Positions 48,116 through 56,970 of a DNA stretch of 64,000 nucleotides are shown here, piece after piece (positions within the stretch are counted from its first letter, which is position 1; the number at the start of each line of letters is the position of its first letter). The stretch comes from Roseibium sp. MMSF_3412 (lineage in GTDB: Bacteria; Pseudomonadota; Alphaproteobacteria; Rhizobiales; Stappiaceae): assembly GCF_030733265.1 (NCBI RefSeq), contig NZ_JASHJI010000002.1, positions 310,001 through 374,000 of the forward strand. Reading direction: 5' to 3'. Position numbers and translations under genes: made by a program. Below the pieces are notes generated by a model that did not search any database, was not told where the DNA came from, and saw only the letters and a program-made list of their open reading frames with translations.

Positions 48116-49372
48116 TCAGGCTGCGGGGTCGTCTGCGAACCGGCTCTGGTCTTCAAACAGCTGGAGGTACTGTTCAGCGACCCTGGAAACGGTAGGCGGC
48201 TGTTGTGTGTTCTCCGCCAGTTCGCGGTACTTTTGCGGATCCCCGGCGGCTTTCTCCATCACCGCCGCCAGTCCGGACGGATCGTTCCGGCGCACATGCA
48301 GTCCGTCCACGCCGTTTCGAACAGCCTCCGCCATTCCCCCGGCCCCGGTCGTGATCACCGGTCTTTTGTGCTGCTGCGCTTCGGCGATCACCAGCGGTGC
48401 GTTTTCCCACCAGAGCGAAGGCACGATCACCCAATCGACCGGCGCAATGAGTTCTGCAACGTCATGCGGCTTGTAGGGACCGAGGCGCACAACATGCGGC
48501 GCGGTGTCTTCAAAGAGCGTTTCGATCCGCTCGACGAAGTCTGTACTTTGAAAGGGAGAGCCGCCATGCACGCGCAGTTCAAACTCGACATCGCGCTCGA
48601 TCAGCAGTTTCGCGGCCTGAAGCAGGACTTCGATCCCTTTCCATGGCGTCATGTTGCCGAAAAATCCGAAGACACGTTTCGGATCTTCATCCCCGGCCCT
48701 GCTTTCGGCCGGGGCAGTCTCCGGACGGCCGTTCCGGATGACCGATATCTTGTCGGCCGGCAATCCCCAGCGGATGTAGACATCCCGCAGGAACGCACTT
48801 GGTGACACAAACTGGTCGACAGCCTGAAGATGCGTCTTGATGAAGCGCTCGCGCAACCGCATATCGTTCGGCTTTGCCGCTTCGATGCAGCGGCAAAGGC
48901 CGCCGGGCCCAAGCGCTGCACAAGGTTCATCCGGGCTTTGCATGAGCACGCCGTCATTCGCACAGATCGCGTAATAGTCGTGCAGTGTCATGACGATGCG
49001 AACGTCAGGCAGGACACGGCGGATGAGCACCGGCAATTCAACGCCAAACAGGATCAGATGGTGGATATGAATAACGTCGGGCCGGAAACTCTCCAGCAGC
49101 GCCGTCATGTCGGGTACGAACGCCCTGAGGTCGATCTGGCTCATGTTGAAGCGGTCGAAGTGCCCCGCCCACATCAGGAGTTCGTCGCCGCTGTCGCTGA
49201 TCGCCTGAAAGCTGGTGCCCGGGTGCGGCTCGCGATGCAACTGATTGGTCGCCCCGACAAAGAGCGATTGATGTCCCGCCTCCCGGTAGGCCCTGGAAAG
49301 TTCGAGCGCAACCGTCTCCGTACCGCCAGGATGAAGGTCGGGGTGATTGTGCGCGAAAACCAGAACCCTCAT
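48116..49372 (-). CDS. GT4-family glycosyltransferase, paralogue B
   Basis: 418 residues. GT-B hallmarks: MRVLVFAHNHPDLHPGGTET at the N-terminus, IHIHHLILFGVELPVLI, VFGFFGNMTPWKGIEVLLQA and WWENAPLVIAEAQQHKRPVI (donor-site Glu), GGMAEAVRNGVDGLHV. Very similar in layout to paralogue A at 43722-45074, but without the N-terminal extension of about 20 residues. The start overlaps the methyltransferase stop by 4 nt (ATGA), and the next gene begins 10 nt after its stop, so it is inside one operon. Confidence 0.93.
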   Translation of the reverse strand: MRVLVFAHNHPDLHPGGTETVALELSRAYREAGHQSLFVGATNQLHREPHPGTSFQAISDSGDELLMWAGHFDRFNMSQIDLRAFVPDMTALLESFRPDVIHIHHLILFGVELPVLIRRVLPDVRIVMTLHDYYAICANDGVLMQSPDEPCAALGPGGLCRCIEAAKPNDMRLRERFIKTHLQAVDQFVSPSAFLRDVYIRWGLPADKISVIRNGRPETAPAESRAGDEDPKRVFGFFGNMTPWKGIEVLLQAAKLLIERDVEFELRVHGGSPFQSTDFVERIETLFEDTAPHVVRLGPYKPHDVAELIAPVDWVIVPSLWWENAPLVIAEAQQHKRPVITTGAGGMAEAVRNGVDGLHVRRNDPSGLAAVMEKAAGDPQKYRELAENTQQPPTVSRVAEQYLQLFEDQSRFADDPAA

Positions 49373-50220
49373 GCGCCCTGCCTCCGCGTGGACTTAACCG
49401 CGACGAAGAAGTCCTGATAATGCTGGCTTCCGGTCTGCCCGCGCCAGTGACCGAGCTTCTTCAACGCGATGTCGAAGCCTGCTGTCTGCAGGGTGGTATC
49501 CAGAAACCCGTCATCAAAAGCGACGGCGGCAAGCGGGGCATTTGCGTCCGCGTGCCAGGACGGTCCTTCCGGCGTGCGATGAAACCTGATCCTGGGTGTC
49601 AATTCAGCCGCGCCACGCTGGCTTTCCGGCTCCATGACGAAGGCAGACAGAAACAATCTGCCGCCCGGCTCAAGCAGCCGAGAGATTTCGCGAAAATAAG
49701 GTTCGATTTCTTCGGCCGGCAAATGGGTGACGACAGAGGTCATGATCGCGAAATCGAACGAATTGTTCTCGAACGGAAGCAACAGGCTCTTGCCGCGGAT
49801 CCGGCCGTTGGGATTGTAAAGATCATTCGCGATATCCAGATGCATGAAGCGGAAGTTGGGATAAACGGCGCCGACATGCTGCGCACTCCACTGGATACCG
49901 GCTGGTGCCGGATCAAGGCCCGTATACATTCCCTTTTCAGGATCAAGATACTGGGTCAACGGCACGGCCATTCGGCCAATTCCGCATCCGATATCGAGAA
50001 CACGCTCATGCTCCTGCAATCCACCGAGCTCGATGAAATGTCCCAGGAATTCGGTTCCTATCGCCAGATAGTCACCGTCGCCGACAAAATTCTCCTCCTG
50101 CGGCGGAACGGGCAGAAAGCGGTTCCGTTCGATCGTCTTTTGAAGAAGCGCCAGGCTGCCGCCGCTGAGCGGCGCCGATTTCAAGCGGATATGATCCGCA
50201 ATGACAACAGGTGAATTCAT
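49369..50220 (-). CDS. SAM-dependent methyltransferase
   Basis: 283 residues, ATG at 50220 overlapping the GT2 stop by 4 nt. Class I Rossmann methyltransferase: SAM-binding VLDIGCGIGRMAVPLTQYLD (about 99-118), acidic turn YTGLDPAPAGIQWSAQHVGA, and post-I motifs SLLLPFENNSFDFAIMTSVV, THLPAEEIEPYFREISRLLE, PGGRLFLSAFVMEPES. It probably O-methylates a sugar of the polymer or caps a lipid-linked intermediate (inference). Confidence 0.9.
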   Translation of the reverse strand: MNSPVVIADHIRLKSAPLSGGSLALLQKTIERNRFLPVPPQEENFVGDGDYLAIGTEFLGHFIELGGLQEHERVLDIGCGIGRMAVPLTQYLDPEKGMYTGLDPAPAGIQWSAQHVGAVYPNFRFMHLDIANDLYNPNGRIRGKSLLLPFENNSFDFAIMTSVVTHLPAEEIEPYFREISRLLEPGGRLFLSAFVMEPESQRGAAELTPRIRFHRTPEGPSWHADANAPLAAVAFDDGFLDTTLQTAGFDIALKKLGHWRGQTGSQHYQDFFVAVKSTRRQGA

Positions 50221-52427
50221 CCGGTCAGCACCCCGTCCCGTGCCCCGATTGACGACATTACATCCATGATCTCTTGTTCCCATCTGAGTTGCTGAAGCCA
50301 TCGATTGTATTGAGACGCAACTCCCCGCGTGTAATCGCCGTTTTTCTTTATTGAAATTCGCTCGAAGTGATAAAGTTCGACATCACCCAAGTAATAGATC
50401 TTCTTGTTGCTGGCCCGCAGCTTGAGACAGAGATCGCTGTCTTCGTAGTCTCCGATCATGAAATCGGTCGTGTACCCACCGGCCTGCTCGAAATCCGACC
50501 GTGACATGACCAGACACGCACCTGTGACGCCCGGAACTTCCCGCGACAGGCTGGCCTGGGCGTAGTTTCGCGGAAAGCCCTTGAAGTAGTGGTGGTTGAA
50601 CCAGCGCTTCTTCTCGTCGTGGATGAACTTAAGGCCAGCATGCTGGATCGCGTTGTCCGCATAAAGCAGCTTCGCGCCGACCGCACCGACCTGTTCATCC
50701 ATCATCAGGCAGGCACAGAGCTGTTCGAGCCAGCCGCTCTCGGTCGGAACGACATCGGAATTTATCATGGCGAGATACCGGCCCTGCGCACGCTCTGCAC
50801 CGGCATTGCAGGCAAGCGCGTAGCCGCCATTCTGCTCCATCACGACGAGCCGGAGCGGCAGACCGTAAAGGAGGTGAAAGCCGATCATCAGGTCTTCGAC
50901 ATGCGTCGCCTGTTCCGGGGAATCGAGCACGAAGATGATTTCCGCGTTTTCAGCCAGCCATCTGTCGGCGGCGAACGCGGCCAGCTGCGGCTTGATGAAG
51001 TCATAGACCTTGTAAAGGGGAATCACGATGGAAACGGTCGGCGCATTGAGCTGTGCGCCGATCGTGATTTCGCTTGGGCACCCGATCTGGTTCCTGAAAC
51101 GCTCCTGCAATTCGGCGAACGGCTGTGCGAGACAATTTGCGATCACGTCATCGGTCGCATGTCTCGGCGGCACGATGCCAAGCGCGCTCGCCCTGCTGTC
51201 CACCGCATCTCCCGGCTGGGGCGGGGGAACCAGGGGTGCCCGTTCGCCGGATGCCAGTCTGAGCTCGAACCGCGGCTGAATATGGTGCTTCAACTTCGCA
51301 CCCGCCGGTGCAAAGGCGACAAACTTCCGGATCGCATATCCACCCTGGGATTCCGGCAGCACGCCGTCAAATGTATGCAAGTTCAAGGATTGCGGCTCAA
51401 CGCCGGGAACCAGGAGATCGAGACCGGCGTAGGATCTGCCCGGATCGCGCATCCAGCCGCCGGCAAGCACACCGCTTTCCACCGTCAGAGCCGTTTCAAC
51501 GGCACAAAAGGCCGCCGTTTCTCCGAGTGCGCCATGCCGTCTGGCAGGCATCGGTTCCGCCAGCTGCAGGTCGCGCACCGCCGCCCGTGTTTCCGGGGTC
51601 TTTCCGCCAAACCTGGTGATGAGATGATCGCGCAACTCCGGCAGCTTGCGGGTGTTGGCCGCCCACCATGAGCTGAGCGAACGCGGTTCGCCGCCTGCTT
51701 CCATGCGCCTTATCGCCAGCCCCCAGGGCCCGGACAGCACAAGGAAACTTTTCGTTGGCGCTTTCGTGCTCGATACCGTGCCGACGAAAAGCCGGTTCTT
51801 GCCGCTGTTGTAAGGCGCGTTGAATGGCTCAGGGTCAAGCCTCCTGATACCGTCGTCACCGATCAGCACCGCGGAAGAGACTTCGGCGCATTCGCTGTTC
51901 AGAAGGGTTTCGATAATTCTGGTATCCCCGACACACGCAACACAGTCCGCAACCGGCGGCGTATCGTTCACGGAATGAAGCAGCTTTTTCGCAAATCCCA
52001 GAAAGCTTCTGGAACGCGACAGCCGGAACATTCCGGACCACGTGTTCAGGATCGTTGTGACGAGTACCGCACACGCATTCTGGGAAAGCCCGCTGGTCAG
52101 TGCGAACGGGTCCGCGGCATTTGCACCCTTTTCGGGGTCGAATGTCAGGTCGGCCCCCGAACCGACCGCGCCGGCAGTCAGCTTGAGTTTCAAAGGCGAC
52201 GGTTCCTTGACACCGAGCGCCCAGACAATCCTGGAACGTCCGTCAAGCAATGCCAGACGGACACTTGCAAGGGATGAGAACGTCTTGCCTGACGCCTCCT
52301 CGAGCTGCGGCGGCGCGTTGACCGCATGGGCGGGATCCCAGGCGACCAGATATACTTCAGGCGTCAACTGCAGAAACTGCGGGGCATCAAAAGACGATTC
52401 CGCGTATGTGCCGAGAGTTTCGAGCAT
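50217..52427 (-). CDS. Large GT2-family glycosyltransferase with N-terminal accessory modules
   Basis: 736 residues. The N-terminal ~450 contain beta-rich accessory segments, including ALTVESGVLAGGWMRDPGRS (313-332), which parallels the GWLLNP module of the protein at 45071-47335. The C-terminal GT-A domain (about 463-700) has TVSIVIPLYKVYDFIKPQLA, NSDV at 556-559 (metal binding), GAKLLYADNAIQHAGLKFIH, GVTGACLVMSRSDFEQAGGY and YEDSDLCLKLRASNKKIYYL. First gene of the glycosyltransferase run downstream of the RTX gene, separated from it by a very stable hairpin. Confidence 0.92.
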   Translation of the reverse strand: MLETLGTYAESSFDAPQFLQLTPEVYLVAWDPAHAVNAPPQLEEASGKTFSSLASVRLALLDGRSRIVWALGVKEPSPLKLKLTAGAVGSGADLTFDPEKGANAADPFALTSGLSQNACAVLVTTILNTWSGMFRLSRSRSFLGFAKKLLHSVNDTPPVADCVACVGDTRIIETLLNSECAEVSSAVLIGDDGIRRLDPEPFNAPYNSGKNRLFVGTVSSTKAPTKSFLVLSGPWGLAIRRMEAGGEPRSLSSWWAANTRKLPELRDHLITRFGGKTPETRAAVRDLQLAEPMPARRHGALGETAAFCAVETALTVESGVLAGGWMRDPGRSYAGLDLLVPGVEPQSLNLHTFDGVLPESQGGYAIRKFVAFAPAGAKLKHHIQPRFELRLASGERAPLVPPPQPGDAVDSRASALGIVPPRHATDDVIANCLAQPFAELQERFRNQIGCPSEITIGAQLNAPTVSIVIPLYKVYDFIKPQLAAFAADRWLAENAEIIFVLDSPEQATHVEDLMIGFHLLYGLPLRLVVMEQNGGYALACNAGAERAQGRYLAMINSDVVPTESGWLEQLCACLMMDEQVGAVGAKLLYADNAIQHAGLKFIHDEKKRWFNHHYFKGFPRNYAQASLSREVPGVTGACLVMSRSDFEQAGGYTTDFMIGDYEDSDLCLKLRASNKKIYYLGDVELYHFERISIKKNGDYTRGVASQYNRWLQQLRWEQEIMDVMSSIGARDGVLTG

Positions 52428-52479
52428 CTTTTAACTTCAATACGCAACGCTACGCCGATCCGGCCGGCGGATGACGACA

Positions 52480-52513
52480 GCCCCGGGCGCCCGGCGAACC
52501 GGACACCCGGGGC
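52480..52513 (-). terminator. Extremely stable hairpin with TTCG tetraloop between the RTX gene and the glycosyltransferase run
   Basis: Minus strand: GCCCCGGGTGTCCGG-TTCG-CCGGGCGCCCGGGGC, a 15-bp stem with two G-T pairs and a UUCG loop, starting 7 nt past the RTX stop (52521). No U-tract follows, so it may be a partial terminator, or a processing and 3'-protecting element that makes RTX mRNA more abundant than the downstream genes. Confidence 0.75.
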
Positions 52514-52520
52514 AGTCACG

Positions 52521-53123
52521 TTATGAAACGACGATGAAGCCTTCCGGATTGTCCTTCAGGTCATCTGCATCGATGTTGTTGAGCGTCACGGTATCGCCGT
52601 TGCCCAGATCGATGACGGTATTGTTGCCGACCTGCGTCGCGCGATCCGCGACATCCGCCGCAGACCCAATACCGGTGTTGTTGATGTTTGCAGAAATCTG
52701 AACGAGATCGCCAACCTGGAAGTCCATGATGATGTCGTTGCCACCGCCACCGGAGAAAACAAACACATCGTGGTTTCCACCACCGAACATCAGATCGTTG
52801 CCGGCACCACCGTCAATGATATCGGTTCCTTCGCCGCCGAGGATGATGTCGCCACCATCGCCGCCTTCGATATAGTCGGATCCCGAACCACCGAAAATGG
52901 TGTCCGCGTCAGCGCCGCCAAGAATGACGTCGTTGCCGCCTTCGCCGAAAATCTTGTCGGCACCATCACCGCCGGCGATCAGATCGCCGCCTTTGCCACC
53001 GAACAGAAAGTCGTCGCCTTCATTGCCCACGACAACATCCGCTTCGCCCAGCCCGAAAATGAAATCCTGGGCACTTGTACCCTGTAGGAAATCCTGGAAA
53101 GCACTGCCTTCAATTGTGGCCAT
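52521..53123 (-). CDS. Small RTX calcium-binding protein, type I secretion substrate
   Basis: 200 residues. Residues about 15-122 are a nearly unbroken run of about twelve GGxGxDxxx nonapeptides (GNEGDDFLF, GGKGGDLIA, GGDGADKIF, GEGGNDVIL ...), which bind Ca2+ and fold into a parallel beta-roll outside the cell. The C-terminal ~70 residues (NDIIMDFQVGDLVQISANIN to the end FIVVS) look like an uncleaved type I secretion signal. No enzymatic or toxin domain. Matching MFP and ABC genes follow upstream on the same strand. In S. meliloti a comparable RTX protein, WgeA/ExpE1, is needed for galactoglucan secretion. Confidence 0.9.
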   Translation of the reverse strand: MATIEGSAFQDFLQGTSAQDFIFGLGEADVVVGNEGDDFLFGGKGGDLIAGGDGADKIFGEGGNDVILGGADADTIFGGSGSDYIEGGDGGDIILGGEGTDIIDGGAGNDLMFGGGNHDVFVFSGGGGNDIIMDFQVGDLVQISANINNTGIGSAADVADRATQVGNNTVIDLGNGDTVTLNNIDADDLKDNPEGFIVVS

Positions 53124-53179
53124 AGCTTACTCCTGAAGTTTACCTCACTTAAACAACGCCCCGGAAACCGCGGCACCCC

Positions 53180-53211
53180 GCACCGCACAAACCCCGTTTT
53201 CTTGCGGTGCG
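53180..53211 (-). other. Hairpin in the RTX gene leader
   Basis: CGCACCGCA (53180-53188) is perfectly complementary to TGCGGTGCG (53203-53211) around a 14-nt loop, 57 nt or more upstream of the RTX start (53123). If transcribed it forms a 9-bp GC-rich stem in the 5' untranslated region; if not, it could be an operator. Confidence 0.5.
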
Positions 53212-53552
53212 AAGTTACAATACACATTTATAACTGTGTGCAAAGGGATGAATAGTGAAAAAAGTAAGGCAATATTTAGAATACAGAGTATTTTATATGA
53301 TATTACGCGAAGGATACACCAATTTTACCAGACTAATTCAGATGAATTACATCGATTTTCGAATTTGTTTTTCGCTTTTCGCGGCACAAGTTACGATCTG
53401 AAACTATTTTTTTGTTTTTTTTCAATTACTTAAATCAGAAAAAATAAATTTTCGAACTAAACCCGCATACACGCGAGGGTTAGTAGAACTAAAGAAAAAA
53501 GTCTGAAAGCCACTACTCATGCTGCAAATCTATGCTGCAACGCACAAATGAA

Positions 53553-53576
53553 CGGCAGCTCAACAATGAGCTGCCG
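53553..53576 (-). terminator. Hairpin terminator downstream of the T1SS membrane fusion protein gene
   Basis: CGGCAGCTCA (53553-53562) and TGAGCTGCCG (53567-53576) pair perfectly over 10 bp with an ACAA loop, about 31 nt past the stop at 53608. On the minus strand the stem is followed by TTCATTTGTG, a modest U-rich tail. Confidence 0.7.
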
Positions 53577-53607
53577 GTGTCAATAAAATTTACAGGGATT
53601 GCAGGTG

Positions 53608-54993
53608 TCAGTCTTCGCGGAAAGCGCGGTTCCAGCTGTCGGAAATCGGTTCGACGAGATATTCGATCGCCTTGCGCGCCCGGCGCACAATCAGCACTTC
53701 CGCAGGCATCCCCGGATAAAGCGCAACGACCGGATTGTTGGCCAGCTCCGTCTGATCGACCTCCGCACGAACCACGTAGAACGCTTCCTGCGTCTGCTGA
53801 TCGACGCTCTGGTCGGCGGCCACGAACGAAACCGCTCCTTCCAGGGGGCGAACGTTCCGCCTGTCGTATGCCGTAAGCCTGATTCGGGCCTGCGAACCGA
53901 CGCGCACATGATCGATGTCCTTCAGGTTCATGCGCACCTCAACGAGCATCTTTTCGTCCTGCGGGACGATATCCATGATCGCCTTGCTGGGCTCGACAAC
54001 GCTGCCCGGCGTGCGCATTTCGATATCGTAGACGATCCCGCTTTGAGGCGCGTAGACGACCAGCCGGTCGAGAATGTCCTTTGACGATATGATCTGCTCA
54101 GTCGTGGTGTTGAGTTCCAGCTGCGCCGTCAGGATCTCGCTGGCGATTTCGCTCTGCAATTCCTGTTCCGCTTGCAAAAGCGCGACTTCCGCGCCTTGCC
54201 GCGCTTTCTCCAACTTCGCCTTGTCCGCCGCAAATTGGCCGCCGTCACCGATCAGTTCGCTGAGTTCGAGTTGCTCGTCGCTCAGGATCGCTTTGGAGGT
54301 AAACCCCTTTTTCTCAAGCAAGGTAAGGGCTTCGACCCTTTCCTTGAGCAGGGCCTGCCGGTTGGTGTTCGCCTCGATTTGAGCTTCGGTGGCCTCGATC
54401 TGGGCCTCGAACTGCTCGATCTCCTTCTGCTGAAACGCGACCTTGCCTTCATAGACCTTGCGCCGTTTTTCAAAAAAGCGCTGCTCCGCCGCCATCACGT
54501 CCGCAACGGCGATGGCATCACTTTTTGTCAATTCCGGCGGCATCTCGATCTGGTCCTTCAGATCCCTTTCCGCCCGCAGCCGCGCGAGTGTCGCCATCAG
54601 GCTGATCCTTTTGGCCCGCAACTGGGCAAGCTCTGCGCGTGCGCGCGTGTCGTCCAGTTCCACCAGAGGCTGGCCCTGCTTGACGAAATCACCTTCCTGA
54701 ACGAGAAGCCTGCGCAATATGCCGCCTTCAAGATGCGTGATCGTCTTCCGCTGGCTGTCGACGACGACCTTGCCGGTTGCCACCGCCGCACTGTCGAGGT
54801 CCGCCGTGAAGCCCCACAAGAGGAAGCCGCCGAAACCGATCACGACCGCAATCGACGAGGCGATCAGCGGACCACGAAGGCTTGAAGGCTTTTCGGCTTC
54901 GAGATTGTCGGCGGGCTGCCAGAAGGGTTTCTTTTCGCTGTCAAGCGCCTGCTGGGCCGGCTTGGCAACCTGGTTGTCCGGGTCTGTACTCAT
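53608..54993 (-). CDS. Type I secretion membrane fusion protein (HlyD/PrtE family)
   Basis: 461 residues. A cytosolic N-terminus, one span (GPLIASSIAVVIGFGGFLLW, about 45-64), lipoyl half ITHLEGGILRRLLVQEGDFV, a long alpha-hairpin (about 130-290) and the C-terminal half with VYAPQSGIVYDIEMRTPGSV and the HlyD signature MLVEVRMNLKDIDHVRVGSQ. It bridges the ABC protein to an outer-membrane channel, which is not in this window (TolC-type, probably elsewhere). Overlaps the upstream ABC gene by 4 nt. Counterpart of WgdB/ExpD2. Confidence 0.94.
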   Translation of the reverse strand: MSTDPDNQVAKPAQQALDSEKKPFWQPADNLEAEKPSSLRGPLIASSIAVVIGFGGFLLWGFTADLDSAAVATGKVVVDSQRKTITHLEGGILRRLLVQEGDFVKQGQPLVELDDTRARAELAQLRAKRISLMATLARLRAERDLKDQIEMPPELTKSDAIAVADVMAAEQRFFEKRRKVYEGKVAFQQKEIEQFEAQIEATEAQIEANTNRQALLKERVEALTLLEKKGFTSKAILSDEQLELSELIGDGGQFAADKAKLEKARQGAEVALLQAEQELQSEIASEILTAQLELNTTTEQIISSKDILDRLVVYAPQSGIVYDIEMRTPGSVVEPSKAIMDIVPQDEKMLVEVRMNLKDIDHVRVGSQARIRLTAYDRRNVRPLEGAVSFVAADQSVDQQTQEAFYVVRAEVDQTELANNPVVALYPGMPAEVLIVRRARKAIEYLVEPISDSWNRAFRED

Positions 54994-56738
54994 GCGACCT
55001 CTCCATTCGGCGGAAGGGCAGGCGTCGGTTTCGGGGCAGGCAGCCGTCGTGAGATATTGCTCACAACCTCCGTTCTGTCACCGAACTGGCTGATCCTGCC
55101 ATCCTCGAGAACGAGGATCTTGTCCGCGGCTTCCATGATGGCCGGGCGGTGCGCAATCACGACGACGATCGCGCCATTTTCCTTGGCGCTCGAAATTGCC
55201 CGCAAAAGCGCCACCTCGCCTTCGGTATCGAGATTCGCGTTGGGTTCATCCAGTACGAGAAGCCGGGGCTGGCCGAACAGGGCTCTCGCCAAAGCGACCC
55301 GCTGCTTCTGGCCACCTGACAAGGTGAATTTGTTGTCGCCGACTGGCGTGTCGTAGCCAAGTGGCATTCGGCCGATCATTTCATGAACGCCCGCGGACCG
55401 CGCCGCATCAATCACCATTTGCGGGTCCGCATCATACATGCGCGAAATGTTCTCGCGCACGGTTCCGTCCAGAAGGGACACGGATTGCGGCAGATAGCCG
55501 ATCATCGCACCAAACGACGCCCGTTCCCAAAGATACACATTGTGCCCGTCGAGAAACACGCCGCCGGTCGTTGGCTGCAAGGCCCCGACCAGAAGGCGGG
55601 CCAGGGTTGACTTGCCGGCCGCGGACGGTCCGACCACACCGAGGACATCACCGGGTTCAAGCGTGAACGAGATGCCCTTGATCACCGGGACAGGAGTGTT
55701 CGGTGCGACGAAGACCAGTTTGTCGACCTTGAGCGGACCCTGACTGGGCGGCGTTGCGATCGTCTGACGGATGGACGCATGATTCTCAAGTATGTCGCGA
55801 ACCCGGCCCCAGGCGGTAAACGCAAAGACCCACTGCCGCCAATGCTCGGTCATGTTGTCGAAGGGCATCAAGAGACGCCCGGTGATGATACTGGCCGCAA
55901 TCATGGTGCCAGCCGTGACCTCACCCTTGATGACCAGATCGGCGCCAAGTGCCAGCACGCCGATCTGCATCCCCATGCGCAGGCTGCGGGTCAGCGCGTG
56001 GATCGCCTTGCCGCGTCTGCTGCCATAGGCCATCAGTTCGCTCGCATGCAGTTGCTTCTTCTGCCAGCGGCGCGCGAGCGCCGGCATCAGGCCCATCGCC
56101 TCGATTGTCTCTGCATGACGAAGGGTGGAACCCATTTTCGAAACGTTTTCGACATTGGCCGAGTTGGCTTCTTTCAGCAGTGACCGTGTCGCCATGTCGG
56201 AAATGAGATTGAGACCAATCAGCACGAAAGCCGAAATGATGGCCAGAAGGCCGTAAAGCGGATGCAGGATGAACAGCACCGCCAGGAACATGGGCACCCA
56301 GAGCGCTTCGAGCGGGGCGCTGATCGCATTGCTTGTTATGAAACTCCTGAGATCACTCAGGTCGCGCAGCACCTCTGAGGCAAGACTTCCCCCCTTTTCC
56401 AATGAAGATTTCACGCCCGCTTCGATCGCAGTGTGGTTCAGGCGTCGGACCAATTCGGTTCCCATGACCTGAAAAATCTGGCTTCGGATAAACTCCAGAA
56501 CCCCGTAGAGCGCCAGCGCGCCGGCTGCAATAATGACGAGCATTCCAAGCGTGTCGAGGCTCTGGCTGTTCAGAACCCGGTCGTGAACCTGCAGCATGAA
56601 CAGCGGCGCGGTAAGCTGCAGGAGGGTGATGAAGCCGCTCAAAACAGCTGCTGCGAATAATCCAGTTGCAAAGGTTTTCCGAGCTTCCCGAACCAGCAAG
56701 GACGGGTCGTTTGCCGATGGTTTCACCTGCTCAACCAT
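54990..56738 (-). CDS. Type I secretion ABC transporter (PrtD family)
   Basis: 582 residues: six-span exporter domain (about 20-320), then an intact NBD with Walker A GPSAAGKST at 370-378, Q418, LSGGQ at 473-477, Walker B LLVLDE at 493-498 and switch His530. It has the short N-terminus of PrtD-type exporters, without the C39-like domain of HlyB. Its obvious substrate is the RTX protein coded downstream; S. meliloti WgdA/ExpD1 is the closest functional parallel. The start at 56738 faces a 273-bp gap shared with the divergent MarR gene. Confidence 0.95.
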   Translation of the reverse strand: MVEQVKPSANDPSLLVREARKTFATGLFAAAVLSGFITLLQLTAPLFMLQVHDRVLNSQSLDTLGMLVIIAAGALALYGVLEFIRSQIFQVMGTELVRRLNHTAIEAGVKSSLEKGGSLASEVLRDLSDLRSFITSNAISAPLEALWVPMFLAVLFILHPLYGLLAIISAFVLIGLNLISDMATRSLLKEANSANVENVSKMGSTLRHAETIEAMGLMPALARRWQKKQLHASELMAYGSRRGKAIHALTRSLRMGMQIGVLALGADLVIKGEVTAGTMIAASIITGRLLMPFDNMTEHWRQWVFAFTAWGRVRDILENHASIRQTIATPPSQGPLKVDKLVFVAPNTPVPVIKGISFTLEPGDVLGVVGPSAAGKSTLARLLVGALQPTTGGVFLDGHNVYLWERASFGAMIGYLPQSVSLLDGTVRENISRMYDADPQMVIDAARSAGVHEMIGRMPLGYDTPVGDNKFTLSGGQKQRVALARALFGQPRLLVLDEPNANLDTEGEVALLRAISSAKENGAIVVVIAHRPAIMEAADKILVLEDGRISQFGDRTEVVSNISRRLPAPKPTPALPPNGEVA

Positions 56739-56772
56739 TCACCATTCTCCAAACATTCAACCCAAAGACGAG

Positions 56773-56786
56773 TTCGCACGTGCGAA
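56773..56786. promoter_or_regulatory. 14-bp perfect palindrome upstream of the T1SS genes
   Basis: TTCGCACGTGCGAA, 34 bp before the ABC start at 56738. Its outer bases TTCG...CGAA resemble those of the MarR-side repeat at 56971-56991. A regulator-binding site is likely; which regulator is unknown. Confidence 0.55.
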
Positions 56787-56970
56787 AAAATTCAGTATTT
56801 GCCTAGAAATCGACACATCTTTTCCCTATAAACGATGAAAGGTTGTAGACTAACTTGAGAGAAATTTGGGATTTAATTGTGGCACGCAATTGATTCTCAT
56901 GCAAAAGATAAAATTATAAATAAAAATAACAAACCACCGCGAAGACAAGGAGCAACTTGGAAATGGAATT

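Larger units (their letters stand above)
53124..53607. other. AT-rich upstream region of the RTX gene
   Basis: 484 bp without a gene. From the RTX side: a hairpin at 53180-53211, an AT-rich core (53210-53460), the 12-mer TTTCGAACTAAA at 53450-53461 that recurs in the marR/T1SS gap, and the HlyD terminator hairpin at 53553-53576. TTTTCGAATTT near 53357-53367 is a related half-site. This is where the RTX promoter must lie; no single -35/-10 pair stands out. Confidence 0.55.

Noticed and set aside
52521..53123. RTX protein as a secreted toxin (haemolysin)
   Set aside because: The protein is almost only nonapeptide repeats plus a secretion signal, with no pore-forming or enzymatic domain. The exopolysaccharide context fits a WgeA-like role better.
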